Shown: positions 17,103-25,926, numbered from the stretch's first letter. The stretch: DNA of 34,778 bases from a bacterium TMED88 (GCA_002171515.1 NHEP01000128.1:1-34778), one strand, 5' to 3'. Notes: a model not told the origin generated them from the sequence alone. Translations and numbers: made by a program.

Positions 17103-17202
17103 TTTGCATTCGAGAGGCAGGCTTGGCTTGCACTTCAAAAACATGTCTGGGCAATCATGCGGACTTCAGGACAACAAGTGGGCGGATGCCCCGTTTGTCT
17201 TG

Positions 17203-18492
17203 ATGCAATTGGGCAAAAAACTCGCCGTCGCGCTGACCGTTCTGCTTTTCGGTTGCACGCCATCGACCCCCGCACCCGAAGCCGTCGAAGAAACAACCAT
17301 CGCGGTCATCGAGCCCGCCGACTCTCTCCAGAGCGCAATGGCCGAGTTGATTTTGAGCCTGCAAGCCGTCGAAGAGGATATCCGCCACTCTCCGGCCTTC
17401 GGAGATGAGCAGGAACGAATTGGGGGCTATCGCCACGTGCTGCGTGCCCTCGCTAAGGGCCTCGAAGCAGAAGTTCGACAGGACCCCGACTATCCCTACT
17501 TTCGGATTCTCGACTGGTGGCTTCGTGAGGGGGGCGATAATCCGGACCAACGCTATGCCTTTAGCCCGATTCGCGGCGGAGAAGCGTATCGCGTCTGGGG
17601 CGACCTTGGATCCGCCACCCGCGTTGAACTCCAGATCTACGCGGGCCGCCCGTGGGACGGCACAGGCAAGAGCGCGGGCTACCTGACCTTCGAGGAAATC
17701 GAACTCAACGAAGATGGCTCTTTCGAAATCTGGGTGACGCCCGAGGAGCGCGAAGGCAACTGGCTCCGCAATCCGCCGGAGGGAACGACCCTTTTCGCTC
17801 GACACATTTACGCGGATTGGAATGGCGCCCCGACCGGCGATATCCACATCGATCGCGTGGGCTTCGAAGGGCAACGACGACCCCCTGAGACCGAGGAAGA
17901 ACTGGCGGCGAAAATTCGTGCGGCGAGCGTCATGTTCGGCACGACGGCGCGGAATTGGCCCGCTTTCGTTCAGCGCCGGTACGTCGGAGGCAGCCCGAAG
18001 AATACAGTCCGTCCGCCTCTCGATACCTATGCGTTCGGGGGCGCCCGTGGTCGCTGGATGAGCGGCGGCTACTTCGAACTCGGCGATGGCGAGGCACTCC
18101 TGATCCGGATCCCGCCGACATCGGCCCACTACCAAGGGATTCAGCTGGCCGATATGTGGATGGCCTCTCTCGAACACGGCAATCAGGTCTCAAGCCTCAC
18201 GGCCGAGCAATCCGTCGCTTCAGACGACGGCGCCTACTGGTATGTGGTCGCGAACGAAGACCCCGGGCATGCGAACTGGCTCGACGCAGGATTGTTGCGG
18301 CGCGGGACGATCATGATTCGCTGGGATGGCGTCCAAAAACCCCTCCAGCCCGACCAGTACCCCAGCGCCGAACTCATCTCAACCGGGGAAGTCGCGGAGC
18401 GGATTCCGGGCCTCCGCCCCGCGACCCGAGCAGAGCGAGAAGCCACGCGCGCCGAGCGGCGTGAACATCTCCAGCGGCGAGCCCATCGCTGA
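17203..18492 (+). CDS. DUF1214-type lipoprotein
   Basis: A 429-residue lipoprotein. ATG 17203 opens a clean signal peptide with lipobox LLFGC (Cys18), followed by a Pro/Glu linker. The mature part has an N-terminal helical segment (AELILSLQAVEEDI, GYRHVLRALAKGLEAE), then jelly-roll-like beta sequence (ATRVELQIYAGRPW, ELNEDGSFEIWVTPEE), and a C-terminal DUF1214 region (ALLIRIPPTSAHYQGIQLADMW, YWYVVANEDPGHANWLD, GTIMIRWDG). It is a clear paralogue of the protein encoded convergently at 18552-19922, which has the same domain order but no export signal. The C-terminus is Arg/Glu-rich. Function is unknown; binding of a hydrophobic ligand in the envelope is only a guess. Confidence 0.8.
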   Translation: MQLGKKLAVALTVLLFGCTPSTPAPEAVEETTIAVIEPADSLQSAMAELILSLQAVEEDIRHSPAFGDEQERIGGYRHVLRALAKGLEAEVRQDPDYPYFRILDWWLREGGDNPDQRYAFSPIRGGEAYRVWGDLGSATRVELQIYAGRPWDGTGKSAGYLTFEEIELNEDGSFEIWVTPEEREGNWLRNPPEGTTLFARHIYADWNGAPTGDIHIDRVGFEGQRRPPETEEELAAKIRAASVMFGTTARNWPAFVQRRYVGGSPKNTVRPPLDTYAFGGARGRWMSGGYFELGDGEALLIRIPPTSAHYQGIQLADMWMASLEHGNQVSSLTAEQSVASDDGAYWYVVANEDPGHANWLDAGLLRRGTIMIRWDGVQKPLQPDQYPSAELISTGEVAERIPGLRPATRAEREATRAERREHLQRRAHR

Positions 18493-18535
18493 AATCCAAG
18501 GCCCACCGGCGCCAGTCCGGCAGGAAAGGAGCGGA

Positions 18536-18555
18536 CTGAGCCAGCCGGGGCTCAG
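18536..18555. terminator. Inverted repeat between convergent DUF1214 genes
   Basis: CTGAGCC (18536-18542) and GGCTCAG (18549-18555) are perfectly complementary around AGCCGG. The element sits between the convergent stops and overlaps the stop of the minus-strand gene (18554-18552). It could act as a bidirectional terminator, although no T-tract accompanies it on either side. Confidence 0.45.
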
Positions 18556-19922
18556 TACTGTCGATAACGTCGCTGCACGTGCCGATGGCGCATCGCGATC
18601 GCGGCTTCGCGGTCCGGCGACGTCGCTGCGCGGGTCTCCGGCGGGAAGTGATCACGAACATCCGAGAACGCGATCTTCTTGACGCTCAGCGTCGGCCAGT
18701 CTTCTTTCGGCGGCTGATCCTCATAGGTATACCGAACGGTGAGGAACCCATGGCCAAGACCGGTCGTATCGATCCAGTTCCAGACGCCCGGGTCCGCATG
18801 GGCAACGACCCAGCGGTAGACGCGGTCCTCGGTAAAGTCCATCAAGGCTGGATTGAGGTTGGACGAGTAGCTCTCAAAGTCGAGGGATTCGCCCCAGAGG
18901 TTAGAGAGGTGGAAGCCCAGAAAGCTGGGTTCAACAGGGACTTGAGACTCGATGATCAGTGCTTCTTCCGCCTCAAGCTGATAGACACCGCCCGAATAAA
19001 TATTCGTACTCTGACCGCCGCCCGTGGCAAGCCCTAAAGCGTTCGGGGGATTCATGTCGTTGACCGGCATGAACTGGGGAGCGCCTTCCTCCGAAAGGCC
19101 CATCGGCGTTTTGCCGTAGGTCTCCAGAAGCTGTGTATAGAAGGCGTTCCAAAAGCGCATTTGATGATTCGTCGAGTCACCAATCGTTTGCATCATCTTG
19201 ATTGCACCCGCTTCATCGATCGGCGGGCGAGGCGTCTTCTCGCAGTCGACCCTAAGAATCTCAAGATCGAGCACGTCTTCGTTTTCCCAATCGTGAAAAA
19301 GTTCGCGGCAGGTCAGAAAACGTCCAATGTACTCTTTGCCCTGACTTTCGCGTCGACTCAGGAGAAAGTTGCCCGAATAGCTCTCAGGCTTCTCCGGAGC
19401 AATGAGAATTTCGAAGTGCCCGTCGGCGTCCACTTGGAGATCATGACAGTCGAGGGTCGCTGTATTAATACGTGTCCCCGGAATCAGTTCAGCCAAGGAC
19501 CCCGAATCCCCCGCATATCCACTGGCGAGTTCAAAAATGACGTACTGCGGAGCCCGCGGACCAGGCACCGGCGCTTGACCGTGCCAATGTCGATGGTCTA
19601 ACGCCCGCCCCTTGATGCGATAGACGTAATGCCCGTCGATTTCCGTGTAGAGGTAGACGGCATCAGAGTTGTCGATGGTCGCTCGGTTCATGGGCTGGAT
19701 GGCACGCATGAAGCGCGGGTAGAGCGGATCATTCAGCGCACGCTCAATGCCCCCGAGCAGAAATCCCATCAAGTAACGATATCCCTCGGCGAGATTTCGC
19801 TCATCGGCGGGAACAGGGAAAAGCTCGGGGGTATCGATGGCGTCGCGAGCCGCCTGCAGGGTCGCGATCATCTCATCAAATGCCTCGCGCAGGTTGTGCT
19901 TGACCTGCTGGGTATCCTTCAT
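18552..19922 (-). CDS. DUF1214-domain protein, cytoplasmic paralogue
   Basis: A 456-residue protein without a signal peptide, so probably cytoplasmic. It shares layout with the lipoprotein at 17203-18492: helical N-terminus (FDEMIATLQAARDAI, EGYRYLMGFLLGGIERALNDP), a central beta region (YVYRIKGRALDHRHW, LQVDADGHFEILIAPEKP) and a DUF1214 C-terminus (ALIIESQVPVEPSFLGFHLSNLW, YRWVVAHADPGVWNWIDTTGL, TVRYTYEDQPP). Its ATG overlaps the sulfotransferase stop (ATGA) with GGAGGG upstream, so translation is coupled. It is the last gene of the MarR-LLM-sulfotransferase operon, which suggests it acts on the same compound. The biochemical role of this family is not established. Confidence 0.85.
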   Translation of the reverse strand: MKDTQQVKHNLREAFDEMIATLQAARDAIDTPELFPVPADERNLAEGYRYLMGFLLGGIERALNDPLYPRFMRAIQPMNRATIDNSDAVYLYTEIDGHYVYRIKGRALDHRHWHGQAPVPGPRAPQYVIFELASGYAGDSGSLAELIPGTRINTATLDCHDLQVDADGHFEILIAPEKPESYSGNFLLSRRESQGKEYIGRFLTCRELFHDWENEDVLDLEILRVDCEKTPRPPIDEAGAIKMMQTIGDSTNHQMRFWNAFYTQLLETYGKTPMGLSEEGAPQFMPVNDMNPPNALGLATGGGQSTNIYSGGVYQLEAEEALIIESQVPVEPSFLGFHLSNLWGESLDFESYSSNLNPALMDFTEDRVYRWVVAHADPGVWNWIDTTGLGHGFLTVRYTYEDQPPKEDWPTLSVKKIAFSDVRDHFPPETRAATSPDREAAIAMRHRHVQRRYRQY

Positions 19923-21091
19923 TTTGATCCGCCCTCCGTATCCGAAGCCACTTCACCCTCGCCGACGCGCGGCCAGTCATAGCGTTCGTAGTGCGAGGCC
20001 AATCGAGATTCAATCTCCAACGCACCGACTTCGTAGTCGTCGATGCTGTATTCGAATTGACTCGAGTGACTCTTTTCTTTCTCTTCTTGCGTCTCTAATA
20101 CTTCATCAAATTCCGGCGAGAAATCGATCCCCAAGGCCTCGTAAACCTGCTCGACTGTCTTCCGAGGAGCTCCAGTGAGATTCCGATAATCGACACAGGC
20201 GTGAGGCACATTCGGATGAGCGGCGAGCGCCTGTCGCGGCAAATCAAAGGAGTTGAACGAAATTTCAGTCAGAGCGCGCAATGCCGGAAGATAGTCTTCG
20301 CGGCTCCAGCCCTTCGAGGCCCAACTCACTTCGACGAGCTTCAGGGTGCTCGGAATACACTCGACTGGGTTCCGTAACATCACGACGATTTTTGCGTCGG
20401 GAAAAGCTTCCAAGAGCCCCTCAACCCAACCGCTCATGATCGGGTTCTTGCTGAGATGCGTCTTGCCTCGACCGCGGTAGAGGAGTTGGCGTTTCACGCA
20501 TTCCTTATAAAAGCGAAGCCAGCGACGCCTGCGGCCCGGCTCCAAGTCGCTGAGATGGAAGAGATCAATCTGATGCATCAGGGGCAAATTGAGCGCCCAC
20601 TGCTGGGTGACGAAAGCTCCGTTCATCACAAACTGATCTTCTTCTGGATTCCAGAGACTCATGTCATGCATATGGCGAAAAGGCGCAAACGTCCGCTCAT
20701 CCCAAGCCTGGAGTCGCCGGTAGAGGGCGTTTTGGAGAAGCTTCTCATCCAGCCAACCCACCCCGCGAACGAGCTTCTTGAGCGTGAGCGACGGAAAAAA
20801 CATCTCCCAATAAAGGAAATAGCTGAACCGCTCTTCATCCGAGGCCATCAGCCGATGCATCAGCGTGGTGCCACTGCGGGCATGCCCCACGATGAAGACC
20901 GGGGCGACAACCTTCTGCCGCCACAACGCGGGAAAGAAGAGATAGTCGAGCACCAGAAAGATATTTTGGAGAAGCCCGAGAACGGGCTCGAGCATCAGTA
21001 ACCGGACGAGCATTCGCCTTCGGCCAGGCCAGGTCTTCTGGACCCAGGTATAGGAAAGCGCTTGATAGTAGATCTGAAAGTCGAAGTACAT
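19919..21091 (-). CDS. PAPS-dependent sulfotransferase
   Basis: A 390-residue sulfotransferase that should transfer sulfate from PAPS to an acceptor hydroxyl. The 5'-phosphosulfate-binding loop GHARSGTTL (69-77) and the 3'-phosphate motif RNPVECIPS (240-248) are both intact, as is the linking SKNPIMSGWVEGLLEAFPDA. A hydrophobic N-terminal stretch (MLEPVLGLLQNIFLVLDYLFF, about 33-53) may tether it to the membrane. It starts five bases after the LLM oxidoreductase stop and overlaps the DUF1214 start by four bases, so it lies mid-operon. The acceptor is unknown. Bacterial members of this group act on lipids, sterol-like compounds or glycans, and the operon partners favour a small hydrophobic molecule. 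Confidence 0.92.
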   Translation of the reverse strand: MYFDFQIYYQALSYTWVQKTWPGRRRMLVRLLMLEPVLGLLQNIFLVLDYLFFPALWRQKVVAPVFIVGHARSGTTLMHRLMASDEERFSYFLYWEMFFPSLTLKKLVRGVGWLDEKLLQNALYRRLQAWDERTFAPFRHMHDMSLWNPEEDQFVMNGAFVTQQWALNLPLMHQIDLFHLSDLEPGRRRRWLRFYKECVKRQLLYRGRGKTHLSKNPIMSGWVEGLLEAFPDAKIVVMLRNPVECIPSTLKLVEVSWASKGWSREDYLPALRALTEISFNSFDLPRQALAAHPNVPHACVDYRNLTGAPRKTVEQVYEALGIDFSPEFDEVLETQEEKEKSHSSQFEYSIDDYEVGALEIESRLASHYERYDWPRVGEGEVASDTEGGSK

Positions 21092-21096
21092 CCTCT

Positions 21097-22170
21097 TTAA
21101 CCGCCCTGAAGTTGCGCAACGACGGCGGCCGCCTCGCTGTCATGAGCGGGATCGGATGGCATGGGGAACGTTATCCATGAGGTGAGGCCCCCGTACCACT
21201 CACGCAGTACTTCGACGATCTCTCCATAGCGTCCAACCGGCGCAAACGTGCTGAGCATCTGATCATCGATCACCTGGGCGAGATCACCCCATCGCCCTTC
21301 TCGGGTCAACGCATGCAGCCGCTCTCCGCGATCCCGCCAACCGAAAAGTTCGAGACTGGGCCAGTAGGACGGCGTCGAATAAAGGAATGTCAGAAGCTGG
21401 CGTACCCCCTCCCGCTCGACGGCCAGTGTCGCTTCATCGGGCCCCGTGACGACCAGTGCCCCCACCATCAAATCGACGGCCGACGGCTCTCGGCCCGCGC
21501 TCTGGGCGCCCCGCTTGATTCGCGGAAGGATGACCTCACGGAGATAGCGCGGTGCCGCATTGGTGGGATGCGTCATGAGCCCATCCGACACTTCTCCCGA
21601 AAGGGCAGTCATCAAAGGCCCGATCCCCCCCATGTAGATCGGGGGGCATGGATCGCCTCCCTCGCCCAAAGCTGGCAGGGGGTCCGGCTTAAAGAAAGGC
21701 TGCATACGCGTAAACTGGTAGTGCTCGCCCTCGAACGCGAGCGCAGCACCCGTCTGCCAACAGTCGAAAATTGCGCGCAGCGAAAGAATGTATTCCCGCA
21801 TCCGTGGCACCGGCGCGCTCCATGGCGTGCTGTAGCGCCCGACGATATTGCCTCGCACCTGGCTCCCCAGGCCGAGCTCAAAGCGTCCGCCGGAAAGTTC
21901 CTGCAGATCATAAGCAGCGACTGCAACCGCCATTGGACTGCGCGGGAAAGCCACCAGGACACTCGTGGCGACTCGCAAGCGCTCTGTCGCATTGAGGGCC
22001 AATGCAGCCGCGGCGAGTCCGTCGTGCACCGAATCGGGCACATTCAGTCCTTCGTAGCCGAGGGCCTCCGCACGACGTGCGTGATCAGCAACCTTCGAGA
22101 GAGGCAGGCGTTGGTCCATGGTGGCGTAAACGCGAAACACGTCCGGCGGTTCCTTTCCTTTGGGTGCCAC
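21097..22170 (-). CDS. LLM-class F420-dependent oxidoreductase
   Basis: A 357-residue luciferase-like TIM-barrel oxidoreductase, probably using coenzyme F420. Visible landmarks are HARRAEALGYEGLNVPDS, the LRVATSVLVAFPRSP strand-helix and the family-typical SGGRFELGLGSQV. The region PPIYMGGIGPLMTALSGEVSDGL corresponds to the phosphate-binding part of the barrel. Length and order match the family. GTG 22170 follows the MarR stop by eleven bases and five bases separate its stop from the sulfotransferase start, so it is the second gene of a four-gene operon. Cofactor choice between F420 and FMN cannot be proven from the sequence. A second LLM protein is encoded at 24870-25910, on the other side of the divergent promoter. 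Confidence 0.92.
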   Translation of the reverse strand: MAPKGKEPPDVFRVYATMDQRLPLSKVADHARRAEALGYEGLNVPDSVHDGLAAAALALNATERLRVATSVLVAFPRSPMAVAVAAYDLQELSGGRFELGLGSQVRGNIVGRYSTPWSAPVPRMREYILSLRAIFDCWQTGAALAFEGEHYQFTRMQPFFKPDPLPALGEGGDPCPPIYMGGIGPLMTALSGEVSDGLMTHPTNAAPRYLREVILPRIKRGAQSAGREPSAVDLMVGALVVTGPDEATLAVEREGVRQLLTFLYSTPSYWPSLELFGWRDRGERLHALTREGRWGDLAQVIDDQMLSTFAPVGRYGEIVEVLREWYGGLTSWITFPMPSDPAHDSEAAAVVAQLQGG

Positions 22171-22181
22171 AGGGGCTGAAC

Positions 22182-22640
22182 CTACTCGTCTGCAGATTCG
22201 CCCGTCAAATCGTCTCCGAGACGCTCCATCAACTCCGCCAGTTTTGCGAGATCGGCGGCTCGCCAGCCCACAAGATGCTCTTGGAAGATCTCATCGGCTG
22301 CAGCACGTAACCGGCGCCCGACAGCGCGACCCGATGCGGTGGGGCGCACCCGTGCGACGCGACCATCTTCCGCACAAGCTTCGCGCTCCACCAGCCCTTT
22401 CTTTTCAAGCAGTGTGACTTGACGGCTGACCGCAGCATCGCTCATAGAAGTAGCCCGGGCGAGATCGGAAATTCGTGCCGGCACGTGGTCAATCGAAGCC
22501 CGAAGCACCTGCTGTGCACTACCGAGCAGCGAGGTCCCCGCGCGTCCAGCGCGTCGGGCACCCGAACGGCGGCTTTGCCCGATTCGGGCGAGCCGCTCCA
22601 TTGCGGCCTCGATCCGCTGGAGGCTCCGGATCATTACCAT
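22182..22640 (-). CDS. MarR-family transcriptional regulator
   Basis: A 152-residue winged-helix regulator. The recognition region ISDLARATSMSDAAVSRQVTLLEKKGLV and the wing REACAEDGRVARVRPTASGR (DGR loop) are typical of MarR. The N-terminus is rich in Arg and the C-terminal helix (DLAKLAELMERLG) would complete the dimer interface. It is the first gene of the operon with LLM oxidoreductase, sulfotransferase and DUF1214 protein. Directly upstream, at 22652-22687, lies a 36 bp AT-rich palindrome that overlaps divergent promoter-like boxes, the expected arrangement for an autorepressor that also controls the DUF3604 gene. The inducer is probably a substrate or product of the operon. Confidence 0.92.
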   Translation of the reverse strand: MVMIRSLQRIEAAMERLARIGQSRRSGARRAGRAGTSLLGSAQQVLRASIDHVPARISDLARATSMSDAAVSRQVTLLEKKGLVEREACAEDGRVARVRPTASGRAVGRRLRAAADEIFQEHLVGWRAADLAKLAELMERLGDDLTGESADE

Positions 22641-22651
22641 TCATCGAGACT

Positions 22652-22687
22652 CTTGCATTTATTTGATTTTGTCAAGTAATATGCAAG
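22652..22687. promoter_or_regulatory. 36 bp palindromic operator overlapping symmetric divergent promoters
   Basis: CTTGCAT (22652-22658) and ATGCAAG (22681-22687) are perfect inverted arms. The inner TTATTTGA pairs with TCAAGTAA except at one position, around a TTTTG centre. On the plus strand TTGCAT (22653-22658), an 18 bp spacer and TAATAT (22677-22682) form a promoter facing the DUF3604 gene. On the minus strand TTGCAT (22686-22681), an 18 bp spacer and ATAAAT (22662-22657) face marR. The AT-richness stands out in GC-rich surroundings. The boxes and symmetry are seen; binding by the adjacent MarR protein is inferred. Confidence 0.65.
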
Positions 22688-22755
22688 CGGAGAGAACGGA
22701 TCGAACCGAGCCAGATCACCGAATACAATAAGAAGACTCTACAGGCGAGGTCTGT

Positions 22756-24810
22756 GTGCAAAATCGGAACCCCTCGATGGGAACTCGAATGGTCCTCCTT
22801 CTTTTGTCCGGAATCATCGGCGGCCACGCACTCGCCGTCGAACGCACCGAGGAACGAGAGGCCTGCGCGGTCAGCCAGCCTCTCAGACAACCTTTCTTCG
22901 GCGACCTCCACGTCCACAGCAGCTACTCATTTGATTCCTACATCTCTAGCCAGCGCAACGATCCGTGGGACGCATATCGTTACGCCAAAGGCGAAACACT
23001 TCTACTGCCCGACGAAGACGGCAACCCGACTGTAAAGGCGAAAATCCAACGTCCGCTCGACTTTGCGGCCGTCACCGACCACGCTGAATTTCTGGGCCAA
23101 ATCAATGTCTGCACGCTTGACCCTTGGAAGCTTGGGTACTGGTGGCCTCACTGCATCATGACCCGCGCGTCCCACTACTGGACGCAGCTTCTTGCGGCTT
23201 CGTGGTGGGTCTCCCTTGGGGTCAGCTCCGCAGATGAAAGCGAAAAGTCTTTCGCATGCACTTTATCCGACTGCGACGCTGCTTCGGTTGAAACTTGGCA
23301 ACGAATTCAAAACGCTGCCGAGGAACACTACGATCGAAGCCCGGAATGCCGTTTTACGACATTTGTTGGCTATGAGTACACCGATGCCCCCGATAGTTTC
23401 AACATGCATCGAAACGTGATCTTTCGAAACGCTGAGGTCACCCCTCGAGCGATTTCAACGTATGAAACGGGTTCGGGAAACGTGCCAAGGCTTTGGCAGC
23501 TGCTGCGGGAAGAGTGCCTCGATCAAAACACTTCCTGCGACGTCCTAGCCATCCCCCACAATCCCAACCTTTCGGGCGGGCTGATGTTTCGAAATCCCGC
23601 GAGCTTGGCCGAAGCCCAAGATCGCCTCGCTTTGGAACCATTGGTCGAACTGGTACAACATAAAGCCGCGTCCGAATGCCGCTTCGACCGAATTGAGGGG
23701 CGCGGTGTAGGCACGGAAGATGAGCTCTGTGACTTTGAGCAGGTCGTCGCCGACAATCTCACGATGCTCGGATCTGTTCACGGTGAAGTCCTCGCACCCA
23801 AGGCCGCTCCGGTCCCCGTGGAGGCCTTCGCGCGCCGCAATATGGTCCGAAACGTACTGAAAGATGGATTGGTGATCGAACGCGAGCAAGGCACCAACCC
23901 CTTCGTGATGGGTTTCATTGGGAGTACCGATACCCACAGCGCGACCCCGGGTGCAGCTGAAGAAGACAACTACACAGGACACCTCGGTCGACGCGATTCG
24001 GGTTATCGCAACGTTCAGGATCACTTCTTCTCTAATCCGGGTGGACACGCCGTGGTTTGGGCTGAGGAAAACTCACGGGATGCGATCTTCGAAGGGATGC
24101 GGCGCAGAGAGACCTACGCGACAAGCGGAACCAGACCCATCGTCCGTTTCTTCGCGGGACCGGACTTGCCTCAGGACCTCTGCAGTTCGGCGAAAATGAT
24201 CGAGCAAGCCGATCAACTCGGGGTGCCGATGGGTGGGCATCTCCGGAGCGATGGTACGAGCCGCTCGCCCCGATTCTGGGTGAACGCACTCAAGGATCCG
24301 GGTATCCCCGGACACCCCGGAACTGACCTCCAGCGTATTCAGATCATCAAGGGCTGGATCGACGCCACCGGCGAGACCCATGAACGAGTCTTTGATATCG
24401 CAGGAGACGCCAACAATGGTGCTTCCGTGGACCCGAACACATGCAGTCCGGCAGGGACTGGGGCCGCGCAGCTTTGCACCGTCTGGCAGGACCCTGAATT
24501 CGACCCAAGGCAGAGCGCTTTCTACTACGTGCGCGTTCTCGAGAACCCAACGTGTCGATGGAGCACCCTGCAATGCCAAAGCGCCGGCGTCAATCCGTTT
24601 GCCGATGACTGTTCGGAGAGCGCGACCGCAGCCACTGCACTGGCCCACAGCCTGGGCGCTGAGGGAGACGTTTATGGTAAATGTTGCATCGACCCGGCAG
24701 AGGAACCCTTCTATACACCGGTGATTCAAGAGCGCGCCTGGACATCTCCGATCTGGTATGAACCAGTGAAGCCCGCCCTCGATCAGCAATTGGGGCAGAC
24801 CGCCCGGTAG
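22756..24810 (+). CDS. Exported DUF3604 protein (PHP-like metal hydrolase fold)
   Basis: A 684-residue DUF3604 protein. Near the start is a hydrophobic export signal (MVLLLLSGIIGGHALA). The metal-binding motifs of the PHP-like fold follow: FGDLHVHSSYSFD (His52, His54), FAAVTDHAEFLG, LAIPHNPN and FIGSTDTHSATPG. Numerous cysteines (for example near 37, 118 and a Cys-rich C-terminus) suggest disulfides in an extracytoplasmic enzyme. GTG 22756 has GAGG at suitable distance; ATG 22777 would give a shorter signal peptide. It is divergent from the marR operon and shares its palindromic operator region, so it is likely co-regulated. DUF3604 proteins are common in marine and soil bacteria with no settled substrate; hydrolysis of a phosphate or sulfate ester is a guess from the fold. 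Confidence 0.88.
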   Translation: MQNRNPSMGTRMVLLLLSGIIGGHALAVERTEEREACAVSQPLRQPFFGDLHVHSSYSFDSYISSQRNDPWDAYRYAKGETLLLPDEDGNPTVKAKIQRPLDFAAVTDHAEFLGQINVCTLDPWKLGYWWPHCIMTRASHYWTQLLAASWWVSLGVSSADESEKSFACTLSDCDAASVETWQRIQNAAEEHYDRSPECRFTTFVGYEYTDAPDSFNMHRNVIFRNAEVTPRAISTYETGSGNVPRLWQLLREECLDQNTSCDVLAIPHNPNLSGGLMFRNPASLAEAQDRLALEPLVELVQHKAASECRFDRIEGRGVGTEDELCDFEQVVADNLTMLGSVHGEVLAPKAAPVPVEAFARRNMVRNVLKDGLVIEREQGTNPFVMGFIGSTDTHSATPGAAEEDNYTGHLGRRDSGYRNVQDHFFSNPGGHAVVWAEENSRDAIFEGMRRRETYATSGTRPIVRFFAGPDLPQDLCSSAKMIEQADQLGVPMGGHLRSDGTSRSPRFWVNALKDPGIPGHPGTDLQRIQIIKGWIDATGETHERVFDIAGDANNGASVDPNTCSPAGTGAAQLCTVWQDPEFDPRQSAFYYVRVLENPTCRWSTLQCQSAGVNPFADDCSESATAATALAHSLGAEGDVYGKCCIDPAEEPFYTPVIQERAWTSPIWYEPVKPALDQQLGQTAR

Positions 24811-24869
24811 GAAACAGGGGCGTCCTTTCAAATTCTCATCTCGATTCAGAAAGCGTTCGGTCGGGCTTC

Positions 24870-25910
24870 ATGCGACTCCACCTCACTTACGATATGCGGT
24901 CACCTGATTTTGGCGCGCCCAGCACCGAGCTCCACGCCGCCATGCTCGATCAAGTCGAATGGGCCGATGGACTTGGCTTTGATGCCGTAGGACTGGGCGA
25001 ACATCACGGATCAGAAGACGGCTACAACCCGTCGCCTCTTCTCCTCGCCTCGGCGATTGCGGCCCGCACGCACTCCATCGCGATTCAGACGGCCATCCTC
25101 GTGGCGCCCCTGTATGACTTGCCAAAGCTCGCCGAGGATGCAGCCGTCGCGCAAATCCTTTCAGGGGGAAGGCTTGAGTTGGGGATCGGCGCCGGATACC
25201 GACCTTCAGAATTTGAAACCTTCGGTCGATCACTGGAAGGACGTTGGCAACGGATGGGCGAGACGATCGCGTTTCTCCGACAGGCCTGGACCGGGGAGCC
25301 GTTCGATTGGCAAGGTCGTCGATGTCAGATCACACCGATTCCTGCCCCCGCTCCGCCTCCCATTCTGCTTGGGGGCTCAAGCCCATCGACCGCCAGACGC
25401 GCAGCGCGAATCGCGGATGGCTGGTTTCCACCTCTTGACCCCAAGCTGTGGGTTCCGTACCGCGATGAGTGCGTTCGGTTGGGGAAGCCGGATCCGGGCT
25501 CGTATCCGGCCCAGGGCCCCATCTTCTTGTGGGTAAGCGAAGATCCCGAGAGCGCCTGGGACATGCTCATGCCGCATGTTCTCCATCAACTTGATTCATA
25601 CAGTCGCTGGACACAAGAGACTTTTGGAAGACCGGCAGGGCCTTACGCGGGCGGCATGACACCGGATCGGATCAAACAAAGCTCGGCGTACCAAGTGCTC
25701 AGCCCCGAGCAAACGCTGGAACTCGCTGATCGACTGGGGGATCACTCGGTCCTCTACCTGAACCCTCTTCTGGCGGGGATTCGACCGCGGGACGCCCACC
25801 TCATGCTGGGCCTCTACGAGCACGCCGTACATCCCTATCTGGCTGGCCAACCGGGGCGAGAAACCAACGGCCCCCTAAAATCACCCCATGGGGATCCAGG
25901 ATCCGGTTGA
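24870..25910 (+). CDS. LLM-class flavin/F420-dependent oxidoreductase
   Basis: A 346-residue luciferase-like oxidoreductase. Landmarks are VEWADGLGFDAVGLGEHHG (the EHH near residue 43 is typical of the flavin-dependent subgroup), IAIQTAILVAPLYDLPKLAEDAA, SGGRLELGIGAGYRPSEF and PPPILLGGSSPSTARRAARIADGWFP. It follows the DUF3604 gene by 59 bases on the same strand and may share its transcript. Upstream spacing shows only a weak Shine-Dalgarno. It differs from the LLM protein at 21097-22170 in subgroup, so the pair is not a recent duplication. The substrate is unknown. Confidence 0.92.
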   Translation: MRLHLTYDMRSPDFGAPSTELHAAMLDQVEWADGLGFDAVGLGEHHGSEDGYNPSPLLLASAIAARTHSIAIQTAILVAPLYDLPKLAEDAAVAQILSGGRLELGIGAGYRPSEFETFGRSLEGRWQRMGETIAFLRQAWTGEPFDWQGRRCQITPIPAPAPPPILLGGSSPSTARRAARIADGWFPPLDPKLWVPYRDECVRLGKPDPGSYPAQGPIFLWVSEDPESAWDMLMPHVLHQLDSYSRWTQETFGRPAGPYAGGMTPDRIKQSSAYQVLSPEQTLELADRLGDHSVLYLNPLLAGIRPRDAHLMLGLYEHAVHPYLAGQPGRETNGPLKSPHGDPGSG

Positions 25911-25926
25911 CCGCCGCTATGCGGTC
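25909..25926 (+). terminator. Hairpin overlapping the LLM stop codon
   Basis: GACCGC, loop CGCTAT, GCGGTC is a perfect 6 bp stem that starts within the TGA stop of the LLM gene (25908-25910) and is followed by CGTTTATAA. It may be a weak intrinsic terminator for the DUF3604-LLM unit. Confidence 0.4.
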
